Positions 33,401-41,543 of a DNA stretch of 64,000 nucleotides are shown here, piece after piece (positions within the stretch are counted from its first letter, which is position 1; every line of letters starts with the position of its first letter). The translations under genes were made by a program, and so were the position numbers. Under the pieces are notes generated by a model. The model did not search any database. It had not been told where the DNA came from and worked only from the letters and a program-made list of their open reading frames with translations. The stretch is from Hymenobacter sp. BT559 (GTDB taxonomy: Bacteria > Bacteroidota > Bacteroidia > Cytophagales > Hymenobacteraceae): NCBI RefSeq assembly GCF_017571525.1, contig NZ_JAGETY010000008.1, positions 186,001 to 250,000 on the forward strand. The letters are read 5' to 3'.

Positions 33401-36400
33401 CTCGTCGGCCCAGATAGTTACGCTCTTATCGCTGGCATCGGTGTCAGCGCCTACGTTGGTGGCGGCCGGGTTCAGCACGCCTATCATGCTGCCCTGCACC
33501 TGCGAAAAGTCGGGGTTACCCATGATTACGATGGTAGCCCCGTTGGTGTAAACCTTCTTGTAGGTGTACGGCGCCGTGTAGCTCACGCCGGGCACGCCGT
33601 TGGCCATATCCAGGTTGCGGGCGGCTTTGGCATCGATGAAGTCCTGCATGGCCACATCCACGTTGTTGACATCGGGCCATACATCGGTCTGTTGCGTAGC
33701 CCCGGGCTGGGTCACTTTCAGCGGGAGCGAGTACTCGTAGTAGTTCTGGCTGTAGTCGGTGCCGATGCGGATAAAGCCCCGCACGTCGCCATCGCTCAGC
33801 TTGGTGGTGCTGTTGGCCTCGGCGTGGAAGTACATACGCAGACGCTTGTAGCGCAGCAGGTTGGTAGTCAGATTTTTGTAAGCTGCCTTGCCATAGCCGT
33901 CGCGCAGCCGGGTCACGGCCAGGCGCAGGCTCTGCTCGTTTTGCTGGCGCGACACGGCCGTGGAGCCGTACTCCACATCGCGAGTAATATTTGGCGGCAC
34001 GATATACGGAATGGCGCCGGTGGGCGTGGCGGCCGAAGGCCCGTTCTCCTCAATGCTCACCGTGGCAATGCTGAAGGCATCGGCGTCGGTAGCCGTGCCA
34101 ATGCCCGGCACCTGAATCTTGGGGTCGGCGATGCGGCTCAGGTACTGGCGCCACTGGTTGGCCACAAACTGCGGCTGCACCATGCGCAGCACCACCGGCT
34201 GCCGCCAGCCCGTCATGTACAGGCGCATAAAGCGGATGTTCTTGAAGCCAAACGGCTGGCCGCCATTACCCTGAATGCGCGAAGGCTGCCGAATAGGTAT
34301 CCGGAACTGGTACCATGTCACTTGGTCGCCGTTCACCGTGTTGGTTACCTTATCGGTGATGTAGCTGCTGCCGCCCACGTTGAGCTGGCCCGGCTGCAGC
34401 GGCATCGTGTACTCGTAGTACTGCTCGGTAGTCTGAATGACGTTGTCGCGGTTCAAATCCTCCTTGTCGGGGTAAGCCGAGGAGCTGAGCTGCGAGTTCT
34501 CGGGCGAGTTGCCCTCGTAGTTGTCGTAGTTCTTGTAGCGGCCCAGTATCTGCACATTGGCCGCGTCGTAGCTAGGGTCGAGGTGGTGGCGGAAGTCATC
34601 GTTCGACGGGTCGGCCAGCGCACCGTAGCCCGGAATACGGTTGAAAAACACCTGCTCGTCGGGGTCGGCTAGGCCGTCGAGGCCGATGTCCTGGCTGGCC
34701 CGGGCGCCGGGCGTCGCATTAAAGGCATCCAGCAAAAACTGCTGATTGGTAACGACGCCAAAGGGAGTAGGCGACGTTGTGCCCGGCGGGCCGCCCGGCA
34801 CGGGCAGGCCGTTCTCAAACTCGTGCTGGCCCTGGTCGCGTAGCACGTCTTCGCTGATGTTGCCCAGGTTCAGTACCAGGTTGCCGCCGGTGGTGGTGGC
34901 CTGGTCGTTGCCATCCTGGTCTGTAATATTCACCCGCGAAGCCGCCGCATTGGGGTTCGTGACTTTCAGAAACGGGTCCATCAGCCAGAACTCCAAATAC
35001 TCCACGTTCGAGTTATCGAAGTCAGTATCAAACGTGATGCCCCGCGAGATACCGCCAAAATTGCCGTCTGGCAAGCCCTGCCCTGTCGAAAATAATTTCC
35101 CTCCCGGCTGAATATTAGGCGTGTAGTTGTATGGCCCGCGCTCATTCGGGAAGTAAGCCATGTCAAAGGTGTACTCGAAGCCGTTGCCCGTCGCGCCGAG
35201 GTCGCGGTTCGGGAACACTTCGTTACGCGGCACCCCCCGCACGTAGTGGTTGGCTAGGGTGCTGGCGGCAATGCCCGCCGGTACATTGGGACCATTGGTG
35301 TAGTAGCTCTGGTCGATGGTGTACCAGGCCAGCTTGGCGCGGCGGTAGCCATTGACCAGCCCATCGGTGAGGCTGCCTGCGAAGGGCGATGGCGTGGCCG
35401 CCAGGCGCCAGGCCGGCACGGCGGCTAGCCCCCCCAGCGTGTAGGGCGTGCGGGCATTCTCAAAGTCGTCGAGGTAGCTCACGCCGTTTTCGCCGCGCCC
35501 CAGCTGCGACTGCCCCGCGATGAGCTTGGCCACCTCGCCGGTGAAGGCCACCGTCGAGGTTTCCTTGGTCGACACGAAGGGCAGGGCGTCCACGAGCTTG
35601 GTGAGCACGCGGCTGTCCTTACGCAGGCTCAGGTCGGCCCCCAGGATGGTATTGTTGGCCGGCTCATCGCCAATATTTACGCGGTTGATGCCCGGCGCCT
35701 GGTTTTCCAGGATGTGCATGGCCGTGGCCCCTAGCAGCACGTCTTTGCTGAGCGCGTAGTCGAGGCGGGTGCCCAGCAGCTTGCGCGGCTGCACCTGCAC
35801 CAGGGCGTTTTTCTCAAACTGCACCCGCAACTCATTGGCCGAGTTGAGGTAGGCCGGATTGAGAATCTTAACCTTGGCCTGGTCATAAAAAACCTGGTAG
35901 TCAACCCCCTCGGTAAGCAGCGTGCTACCCGCGTACACCTTCACCGAGCCCTGCGCCACCCCGATGCCGGGCAGGTTTATCTCGTCGGTGCTCACGCCCT
36001 GGTAGCGCCCGCGCAGGAAAAACTTATCCTTGGTTTGCTGCTGCTGGGCGTCGCTCTGGGTCTGGTTGTAGAGCGCCTGGTACACGTACTGCTGGGCGCG
36101 CCGCCGCTCAGCCGCCGCGATGGTTGGGTCGGCATTCAGCGTATCAAACTGCGTCCGCAGGTACGAGCCAAACGGCTGCACATTGGGGAAAATAATTTTG
36201 CCCAGCTCGGGGTCAATGGTAATGCCGGGGAAATAGTCGAAGTTGCCGTCGGCGTTGCGGTCGTTGTTGGCATTCACCCGGTCCAGCCCCAGCACTTGAA
36301 TAAGTGGAACATTCTGAATCCGGACGCCTTCCTTTAGCGAAATCAGGTCGACGCCCGTGATGTCGTCCTTGTAGATAATCTGGAGCTGGAAATTGTCGCG

Positions 36401-38194
36401 GTTTACCTGCGAGGTGTTCAGGGGATAGATGTTTTTCATCATCAAATCCCAGGTCGGCGTGTTGTGGGTCAGCAGGTTAGGGTTGGCCGGGTTCACGCCG
36501 GGGTCGGCCGTGCCCACGCCGGGGTTGGTGGCCTTCAGCATCTTCAGGAAGATAACCTGGTCGGGCTGGGCACCCGCGTACTCGGTCTGGGTTTCGCCTA
36601 CTGTGTACGGCTTGCCGTTGTAGAGATACTCATAGCTCACGGCCAGCACCTGGTCGGGCAGCAGGGCCGTATTCAGGTTTACGTAGCCTAGCTGGGCGTT
36701 GAAGGTGTACTCGTTAGGCTGCAGTTTGCGGGCGCGCAGGCGCTCGTAGTCGAGGTTTTTGATGAGCGACACCTGGCCGTTGGGTGCTGGCGTTGATAAG
36801 TTGCTCAGGAAGCTCTCTACCTGCAGGTTATCGCGGGCGGCAGCTCCGCCAGCCGTCAGAGTCTGGTAGAGGAAGTTGGCCTGGTTGCGCGGGGCCGTTG
36901 CCGCGGTGGCCTGGCTAGCCTGGTTGTAAAACTGCGGGCGGTATACGCGCTCCTTACGCGGCTCGGCCAGGTCTTGCAGGGCCACCACGTTGCGTAGGTC
37001 GGCGGTGGTGCGGTTGTCGTTCGTCACCCACACTTCGAGACGCCGAATCTCGAAGCCGCTCTTCACCGTGGGCAGGCCCTGCAGGGCCTGGTCGTAGCGG
37101 TCACGGAAAAACTGGCTCAGGAAGTAGTGCCGGTCCTTTTCATACTGGCTGGCCTTAAGCTCGAAAGTGCGGCTCTGGGCACCGTTTTGCACGCGCACCT
37201 CGTCTTGCGAGCCGCGCAGTGTGGCGGCCACCGCCGTGACCCCTAGCCGGCCAAATTGCAGCTGGGTCTTGATGCCGAACAAGTTAGAGCCGCCCGTTAT
37301 CAACGAGTTGTTCAGTGGCATGCTCACGTTGCCCAGGTCCAGCTTGCGCAGGATGTCGGTGGGCTGGCCGGCGTAGTCAAACTTCATCTGGTTGTCGAAG
37401 TCGAACGCCGCCTTGGTATCGTAGTTGAACGTGAGCTTGAGCTTGGTGCCGACCTGGCCGCTCAAACTCAGGTTCATGTTTTGCTCGAAAATGAAGTCGC
37501 CCACGCTCTGCTGGCGCAGCGTCAGGGCCGGGTTGCGGTTCACGTTGAACTTGGCCCCCGCCTTGAGCGTGAGCGAGCCCGCCGGCCGGATATCGATGTA
37601 GGAACCGCCAAAAATGCGGTCGGCAATGGGGCCGAGGTAGATTTTTGGAATGAGGCGCTGGGCCTGCGGCGAGCCCGGTGCGGCGGGCGCCCCGGCCACG
37701 CCGCCCATCGCCTTCTGGCGGTAGTAGTCGGTGATGGCCTGGCGCTCCTGAAACTTCAGCAGCTCTTCCTGCGAAATGCTGGTGGGGTCGCGGTAGTCAA
37801 TCTGCGAGCCCACCGTTTCGCGCACGTCGTAGCTCTTGAGGCTGTCACCGGTAGGCGTCACTTGCAGCTGCACGTTTTTGGGCAGCGGCAAAATGAGCGG
37901 CGAGCGGCGCCCACGCTGCCCAAAGCGGCTGCCGGCACGGTCGCGCACGGTGCGCAGGCGCGGCCGGCGGCTGGGCTGGTAGCGCCCCGTATCGCCGGGC
38001 ACGGTCTGGGTGGGCAGGCCCTGCATAGTCAACCCTAGCCGACTCACCCACGTAGACCACGCGGCCGGGTAGCGGCGACCCGCCGCGCCGGCCGGCGCCC
38101 ACACGGCCGCCAGCAGCACCGACGACACCACGGCCGCCGCCAGCAGTGTGCCCGGCGTAGCGAGTTTAGAACCAGCAGACAGTAGAGACTTCAA
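30449..38194 (-). CDS. sprA: SprA/Sov, type IX secretion outer-membrane translocon
   Basis: The 2581-residue giant beta-barrel pore of the type IX secretion system, which passes folded proteins with C-terminal sorting domains through the outer membrane and in gliding species exports adhesins. Family features run throughout: PRGSLTLKAGAKFNVNRNPALT-like strands, IYLGPIADRIFGGSYIDIRP near the N-terminus, many YEY/NNNR-type strand-turn repeats, and a C-terminal strand ending RYSLQ. The start is TTG at 38194; the next in-frame Met is about 56 residues later and would remove the signal-peptide-like LLAAAVVSSVLLAAVWAPAGA. The length slightly exceeds the roughly 2400 residues usual for the family. 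Other T9SS genes are not in the window. Confidence 0.95.
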   Translation of the reverse strand: MKSLLSAGSKLATPGTLLAAAVVSSVLLAAVWAPAGAAGRRYPAAWSTWVSRLGLTMQGLPTQTVPGDTGRYQPSRRPRLRTVRDRAGSRFGQRGRRSPLILPLPKNVQLQVTPTGDSLKSYDVRETVGSQIDYRDPTSISQEELLKFQERQAITDYYRQKAMGGVAGAPAAPGSPQAQRLIPKIYLGPIADRIFGGSYIDIRPAGSLTLKAGAKFNVNRNPALTLRQQSVGDFIFEQNMNLSLSGQVGTKLKLTFNYDTKAAFDFDNQMKFDYAGQPTDILRKLDLGNVSMPLNNSLITGGSNLFGIKTQLQFGRLGVTAVAATLRGSQDEVRVQNGAQSRTFELKASQYEKDRHYFLSQFFRDRYDQALQGLPTVKSGFEIRRLEVWVTNDNRTTADLRNVVALQDLAEPRKERVYRPQFYNQASQATAATAPRNQANFLYQTLTAGGAAARDNLQVESFLSNLSTPAPNGQVSLIKNLDYERLRARKLQPNEYTFNAQLGYVNLNTALLPDQVLAVSYEYLYNGKPYTVGETQTEYAGAQPDQVIFLKMLKATNPGVGTADPGVNPANPNLLTHNTPTWDLMMKNIYPLNTSQVNRDNFQLQIIYKDDITGVDLISLKEGVRIQNVPLIQVLGLDRVNANNDRNADGNFDYFPGITIDPELGKIIFPNVQPFGSYLRTQFDTLNADPTIAAAERRRAQQYVYQALYNQTQSDAQQQQTKDKFFLRGRYQGVSTDEINLPGIGVAQGSVKVYAGSTLLTEGVDYQVFYDQAKVKILNPAYLNSANELRVQFEKNALVQVQPRKLLGTRLDYALSKDVLLGATAMHILENQAPGINRVNIGDEPANNTILGADLSLRKDSRVLTKLVDALPFVSTKETSTVAFTGEVAKLIAGQSQLGRGENGVSYLDDFENARTPYTLGGLAAVPAWRLAATPSPFAGSLTDGLVNGYRRAKLAWYTIDQSYYTNGPNVPAGIAASTLANHYVRGVPRNEVFPNRDLGATGNGFEYTFDMAYFPNERGPYNYTPNIQPGGKLFSTGQGLPDGNFGGISRGITFDTDFDNSNVEYLEFWLMDPFLKVTNPNAAASRVNITDQDGNDQATTTGGNLVLNLGNISEDVLRDQGQHEFENGLPVPGGPPGTTSPTPFGVVTNQQFLLDAFNATPGARASQDIGLDGLADPDEQVFFNRIPGYGALADPSNDDFRHHLDPSYDAANVQILGRYKNYDNYEGNSPENSQLSSSAYPDKEDLNRDNVIQTTEQYYEYTMPLQPGQLNVGGSSYITDKVTNTVNGDQVTWYQFRIPIRQPSRIQGNGGQPFGFKNIRFMRLYMTGWRQPVVLRMVQPQFVANQWRQYLSRIADPKIQVPGIGTATDADAFSIATVSIEENGPSAATPTGAIPYIVPPNITRDVEYGSTAVSRQQNEQSLRLAVTRLRDGYGKAAYKNLTTNLLRYKRLRMYFHAEANSTTKLSDGDVRGFIRIGTDYSQNYYEYSLPLKVTQPGATQQTDVWPDVNNVDVAMQDFIDAKAARNLDMANGVPGVSYTAPYTYKKVYTNGATIVIMGNPDFSQVQGSMIGVLNPAATNVGADTDASDKSVTIWADEFRVFDFDNQGGWAANARLNVKLADLANITATGSFIGVGFGGLQDKAQQRSTSDVLRGDLNATVAADKLLPPQLHLRVPVLVQAGRQTITPQYDPLDPDTKLEQSLLKFKNSADATAYKNLVVDRTTTRSVSVLNVRKERAPTQTKVHPWDVENLAVSYAITERLHTDINTQRDYTQSYTAALAYIYQTTPRNYTPLASWKTLDNPYLKIFQQVNFTPLPSRFSFRTDLDRRYNERFLQRVTEPGQLPTTAGIAGVFYKSFYINRIYDLSWAFTKALTLDYTATNRGVIDEGAGQSIGDSQTALDNRATQWSNLKRGGRTTNFNQNIALAYRLPLDKFPLTDWLSADTRYTAHYTWQAASTALGIRTLANPTIAGDTTTVLANLGNTIQNNREISANGKIDLVKLYNKVRFLNIINNAQPATPPRPAQPDPNNPNAAPTRPQPTAPDTARKDPLRFVKAVLRAVMTARSLNFTYSQSSGTLLPGYLPATKYLGLDNRFGGLSPGIPFILGQQYTTGELYNLASSNGWYTDQSQYLNTPLSNILTENLTARTTLEPFRGFNIQLDLVRQKVRNNEAYYRRAIDTASVAYLNNGTLTPFGDGRLANTQALGTGSYTVSTITVQTLFGDLGANGETSKAFDRFVANRAIVQQRLQAANPSDYRQVTSTIGGVPTTINQATRLYSYNSQDVLLQSFLDAYHGKSSDGYTAKEFNPFSVIPLPNWIIQYNGLADLPGFRNVFRSFSLNHVYSSKYNLGGYTTSTLYESEPEFGPASSVKVPFAVNATGQYVPYYVIGQVSIIESMAPLLGVRFQTVNNVTGNVQYNTARAVALNITNAQITELRTTELVIGVGYAATGFKLPFRVGGEQKVLKNNLNVRLNLSIRDNATIQRSILGSVDPIPATPTTPATATTPLIPGSAAVAGDPGTPTSQITNGSLQMQLSPTVDYLLNARLNLQFYFTQNITQPRVSNAFRNATTEGGIQLRYSLQ

Positions 38195-38312
38195 GCAGAT
38201 AGCAGGTGCGGCCGCCGCCCGAAAGTGGGGCCGGAGTTTAAACGAGGAGAAAGCAGCAACTCATTTCGTTGCACATACAGGCAGCGGTGAGGCATCGCAG
38301 CCCCGCCAGCCC

Positions 38313-38918
38313 CTAGTGCGACTTTAGCGCAAACTTGATGAGCTCTTCCACGCTCAGGTCCTGGCCGTGCTTCTGCTGAATCTGGTCGAGATTTTTCTCA
38401 GCAGCGGCGCGGGCAAAACCCAGCATGACTAATGCCTGCAACGCTTCCTGGCGCTGCGTATTGTGCTGGCGGGCTAGCGGCACGGTGTCTACCCCGGCTT
38501 TGGCCAGCAGCTCGTCTTTGCGCAGCTTATCGCGCAGGTCGAGTATCACGCGCTGGGCCGTTTTGGGCCCCACGCCCTTAATGCTCTGAATGGCGCGCAC
38601 ATCTTCGTTCACGATGGCCTGGCGGATTTCGCCCACGCCCATGCTGCTCACCATGTTGATGCCCGTGCCCGGCCCGATGCCCGACACCGATATCAGGTGC
38701 AGAAACAGCGCCTTCTCGTTGGGGTCCAGAAAGCCGTAGAGCGTCTGCCCGTCTTCCTTGATGTGCTGGTAAGTGTACACCTTCACCTTGTCGTTTTCGC
38801 CGGGCAGCTTGGAGTAGGTGGCAAGCGAAATCTTTACTTCGTAGCCCACGCCGCCGGTGTCGATAATGGCTTGGGTGGGGTCTTTATAAGCGAGTTTACC
38901 GTCGAGGTAGGCAATCAT
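38313..38918 (-). CDS. ruvA: Holliday junction DNA helicase subunit RuvA
   Basis: A 201-residue junction-binding subunit that, with RuvB, drives branch migration in recombination repair. It has an OB-fold (1-63, MIAYLDGKLAYKDPTQAIIDTGGVGYEV), tandem helix-hairpin-helix motifs (SVSGIGPGTGINMVSS and SIKGVGPKTAQRVILDL) and a C-terminal three-helix domain (about 150-201, EALQALVMLGFARAAAEKNLDQI) that contacts RuvB. It lies between maeB and sprA, the usual order in T9SS-bearing Bacteroidota. Confidence 0.97.
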   Translation of the reverse strand: MIAYLDGKLAYKDPTQAIIDTGGVGYEVKISLATYSKLPGENDKVKVYTYQHIKEDGQTLYGFLDPNEKALFLHLISVSGIGPGTGINMVSSMGVGEIRQAIVNEDVRAIQSIKGVGPKTAQRVILDLRDKLRKDELLAKAGVDTVPLARQHNTQRQEALQALVMLGFARAAAEKNLDQIQQKHGQDLSVEELIKFALKSH

Positions 38919-38991
38919 GTGGAGAGATAGGCTGAAGATAGAAAACCAGCTGGCCCAATAGTGGCTAGCCCACGTTAGTTGAAGGTTGGGT

Positions 38992-39038
38992 GGGCAAACA
39001 ACCGGAGCATCCTGATACGGTGCTCCGGCTGTTTGCCC
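38992..39038 (-). terminator. 18-bp hairpin between maeB and ruvA
   Basis: GGGCAAACAACCGGAGCA (38992-39009) pairs with 39021-39038 with one mismatch and an 11-base loop. It lies 56 bases beyond the maeB stop in the direction of transcription and before ruvA, so it could end or attenuate the maeB transcript. No clear U tract follows. Confidence 0.5.
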
Positions 39039-39093
39039 GCCACATTCAATTCTTCAAAAATAACATTCAAACTTCATCCTTCAAGCTCCGCAG

Positions 39094-41364
39094 CTACAGC
39101 GCCTTGCCGTCGCGCTGGGCGTCCACTACCGCAATGGCGGTCATGTTCACGATGTCGCGCACGCTAGCGCCGAGCTGTAGAATATGTACCGGCTTGCGCA
39201 TGCCCATCAGCACCGGCCCGATTACCTCGGCGCCGCCTAGTTCCTGCATCACTTTGTAGGCAATGTTGCCCGACTCTACGTTGGGGAAAATCAGCGTGTT
39301 AGCGCCCTTCTCGGCCAGGGGCGAGAAGCCGTAGTTGTCTTGCAGCAGCTGCAGGTTCAGGGCCACGTTGGCCTGCATCTCGCCGTCGATGAGCAGGTCG
39401 GGGTAGCGCTGCTTGGCCAGCTCGGTGGCGCGGCGGGTTTTTTCGGGCAGCGGCCCCGAGTTGGAGCCGAAGTTGGAGTAGCTGATAACGGCCACCCGGG
39501 GCTCCGAATCGAAGAAGCGCACGGCCCTAGCGGTGAGACCGATAATCTCCACCATTTCCTCGGCCGTGGGGTCGATGTTCACGGTAGTATCGGCAAAGAA
39601 ATACGGCCCTTTCTTAGTCTGAATGATGTACATCGACGACACCCGGCGCACGCCCTCGGCCGGCCCAATTACCTGCAGGCTCGGAATGAGGCTCTTGCCA
39701 TAGTCCTTGGTCAGGCCCGTGATGCAGGCATCGGCGGCGCCGGTTTCGACCATCATGGCCGCGTAGTAGTTGCGCTCGCGCAGCAGGCGCTTGCCCTCGT
39801 AGAGCGTGATACCCCGGCGCTGACGCTTCTGGTACAGCAGCTGGGCGTAGCGGTTGCGGCCCTCGTCGTCCTTTAGAATGTCAAGAATCTCGCAGCCTTC
39901 TAGGTCGAGGTTATTGGCCTGGGCGATGGCCTGAATCTTGGCGTGCTGCCCTAGCAGAATGGGGAAGGCAATGCCCTCATCGCGCACAAGCTGCGCGGCC
40001 TTGAGAACCTTGTAGTTATCGGCCTCGGCAAACACTACCCGGCGCGGGCTCTGGCGCGCGGCCGAGGTGATGCGGTTCATCAGCTTCTGGTCGAGGCCCA
40101 GGCGGGCGCGCAGCTCATCTTCGTAGGCCACCCAGTCGGTGATGTGGCGGCGGGCCACGCCGCTCTCCATAGCGGCCTTGGCTACCGCCGGCGAGAGGCT
40201 GGTAATGAGGCGGGGGTCTAGCGGCTTAGGAATGAGGTAGGTGCGCCCGAAAGCCAGCGTGTTGTCGCCGTAGGCGTTGTTCACGATGTCGGGCACGGGC
40301 TCTTTGCTCAGCTCGGCCAGCGCACGCACGGCGGCCAGCTTCATCGCCTCATTTATCTCGGTAGCCCGCACATCGAGCGCGCCCCGAAAAATGTAGGGGA
40401 AGCCCAGCACGTTGTTCACCTGGTTGGGATGGTCCGACCGGCCGGTGGCCATAATCAGGTCGGGCCGGGTGCTGGTGGCCAGCTCGTAGCTGATTTCAGG
40501 CTCGGGGTTGGCCAGCGCAAATACGATGGGGTCATTGGCCATGCGCAGCAACAGGCCGGCCGGCAGCACCTTGGCCGCCGAAAGGCCCAGAAACACGTCG
40601 GCGCCTTCCATCGCCTCGTCGAGCGTGGTAATGGTACGCTCGGTGGCAAACTGCATCTGAATGGACGCTAGGTTGGTACGCTGGGCGTTGATAACTCCGT
40701 CTTTGTCAAAGACTACCACATTCTCTTTCTTCAGCCCTAGCGCCACGTAGAGCCGCAGGCATGAAATGGCCGCCGCGCCCGCGCCGCTCACCACCAGCTT
40801 AATGTCTTCGATGCGCTTGCCCACTACTTCGAGGGCATTGAGCAGGGCGGCCGACGAGATGATGGCCGTGCCGTGCTGGTCGTCGTGCATCAGCGGGATG
40901 TTCATCTTCTCGCGCAGCTCCGTTTCGATACGAAAGCACTCGGGTGCCTTGATATCTTCCAGGTTGATGCCGCCGAAGGTGGGCTCCAACGCCTTCACAA
41001 TGCGAATAAACTCGTCGGGGTCAGTGGCGTCGATTTCGATATCGAATACGTCGATGCCCGCGAACTTCTTGAACAGCACCCCCTTGCCTTCCATCACGGG
41101 CTTGCTGGCGGCGGGGCCGATGTTGCCCAGCCCCAGCACCGCCGTGCCGTTCGAGATAACGGCCACCAGGTTGCCCTTGGCGGTATATTTATACACGTCG
41201 TCGGGATTTTGGGCGATTTCCTTGCAGGGCTCGGCCACGCCCGGCGAGTAGGCCAGCGCCAGGTCGAGCTGGGTGCTGACGGGCTTGGTGGGCACTACCT
41301 CAATCTTGCCCTGCGGGCTTTGCTCGTGGTAGGCTAGGGCATCTTCTCGGTTGATTTTGAGCAT
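39094..41364 (-). CDS. maeB: NADP-dependent malic enzyme with phosphotransacetylase-like domain
   Basis: A 756-residue MaeB-type enzyme that converts malate to pyruvate and CO2 with NADP reduction. The N-terminal malic domain (about 1-430) has [12 protein letters not shown] (catalytic Tyr region), [21 protein letters not shown] (catalytic Lys), DIKAPECF and HDDQHGTA (metal site), and a Rossmann motif [12 protein letters not shown]. The C-terminal half (about 430-756) resembles phosphotransacetylase and is thought to be regulatory in this class, sensing acetyl-CoA. The start at 41364 is chosen over a 12-codon upstream extension. It heads the conserved maeB-ruvA-sprA-gcvH block. Confidence 0.95.
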   Translation of the reverse strand: MLKINREDALAYHEQSPQGKIEVVPTKPVSTQLDLALAYSPGVAEPCKEIAQNPDDVYKYTAKGNLVAVISNGTAVLGLGNIGPAASKPVMEGKGVLFKKFAGIDVFDIEIDATDPDEFIRIVKALEPTFGGINLEDIKAPECFRIETELREKMNIPLMHDDQHGTAIISSAALLNALEVVGKRIEDIKLVVSGAGAAAISCLRLYVALGLKKENVVVFDKDGVINAQRTNLASIQMQFATERTITTLDEAMEGADVFLGLSAAKVLPAGLLLRMANDPIVFALANPEPEISYELATSTRPDLIMATGRSDHPNQVNNVLGFPYIFRGALDVRATEINEAMKLAAVRALAELSKEPVPDIVNNAYGDNTLAFGRTYLIPKPLDPRLITSLSPAVAKAAMESGVARRHITDWVAYEDELRARLGLDQKLMNRITSAARQSPRRVVFAEADNYKVLKAAQLVRDEGIAFPILLGQHAKIQAIAQANNLDLEGCEILDILKDDEGRNRYAQLLYQKRQRRGITLYEGKRLLRERNYYAAMMVETGAADACITGLTKDYGKSLIPSLQVIGPAEGVRRVSSMYIIQTKKGPYFFADTTVNIDPTAEEMVEIIGLTARAVRFFDSEPRVAVISYSNFGSNSGPLPEKTRRATELAKQRYPDLLIDGEMQANVALNLQLLQDNYGFSPLAEKGANTLIFPNVESGNIAYKVMQELGGAEVIGPVLMGMRKPVHILQLGASVRDIVNMTAIAVVDAQRDGKAL

Positions 41365-41543
41365 GGGAATGGGCAAAGAGTATCGGGCACGAGGCCGCAA
41401 GTTCCGGCTAAAATGCCGGATTGCCGGCGCCCATGCCCGCCCGGTTTAGCTCTTCGCTAAAGTAAAATGCTATTGGCTAGCCAATTAGTAGTGTCAGCGT
41501 GGCTGCCAGCTTTATCAGAGCAGCCAGACTCGCCGCAGTGGGG

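Noticed and set aside
33179..34672. 497-codon plus-strand open frame
   Set aside because: It is the antisense shadow of sprA; His/Val/Ala/Arg-rich composition with no domain, while the opposite frame is a clear SprA.
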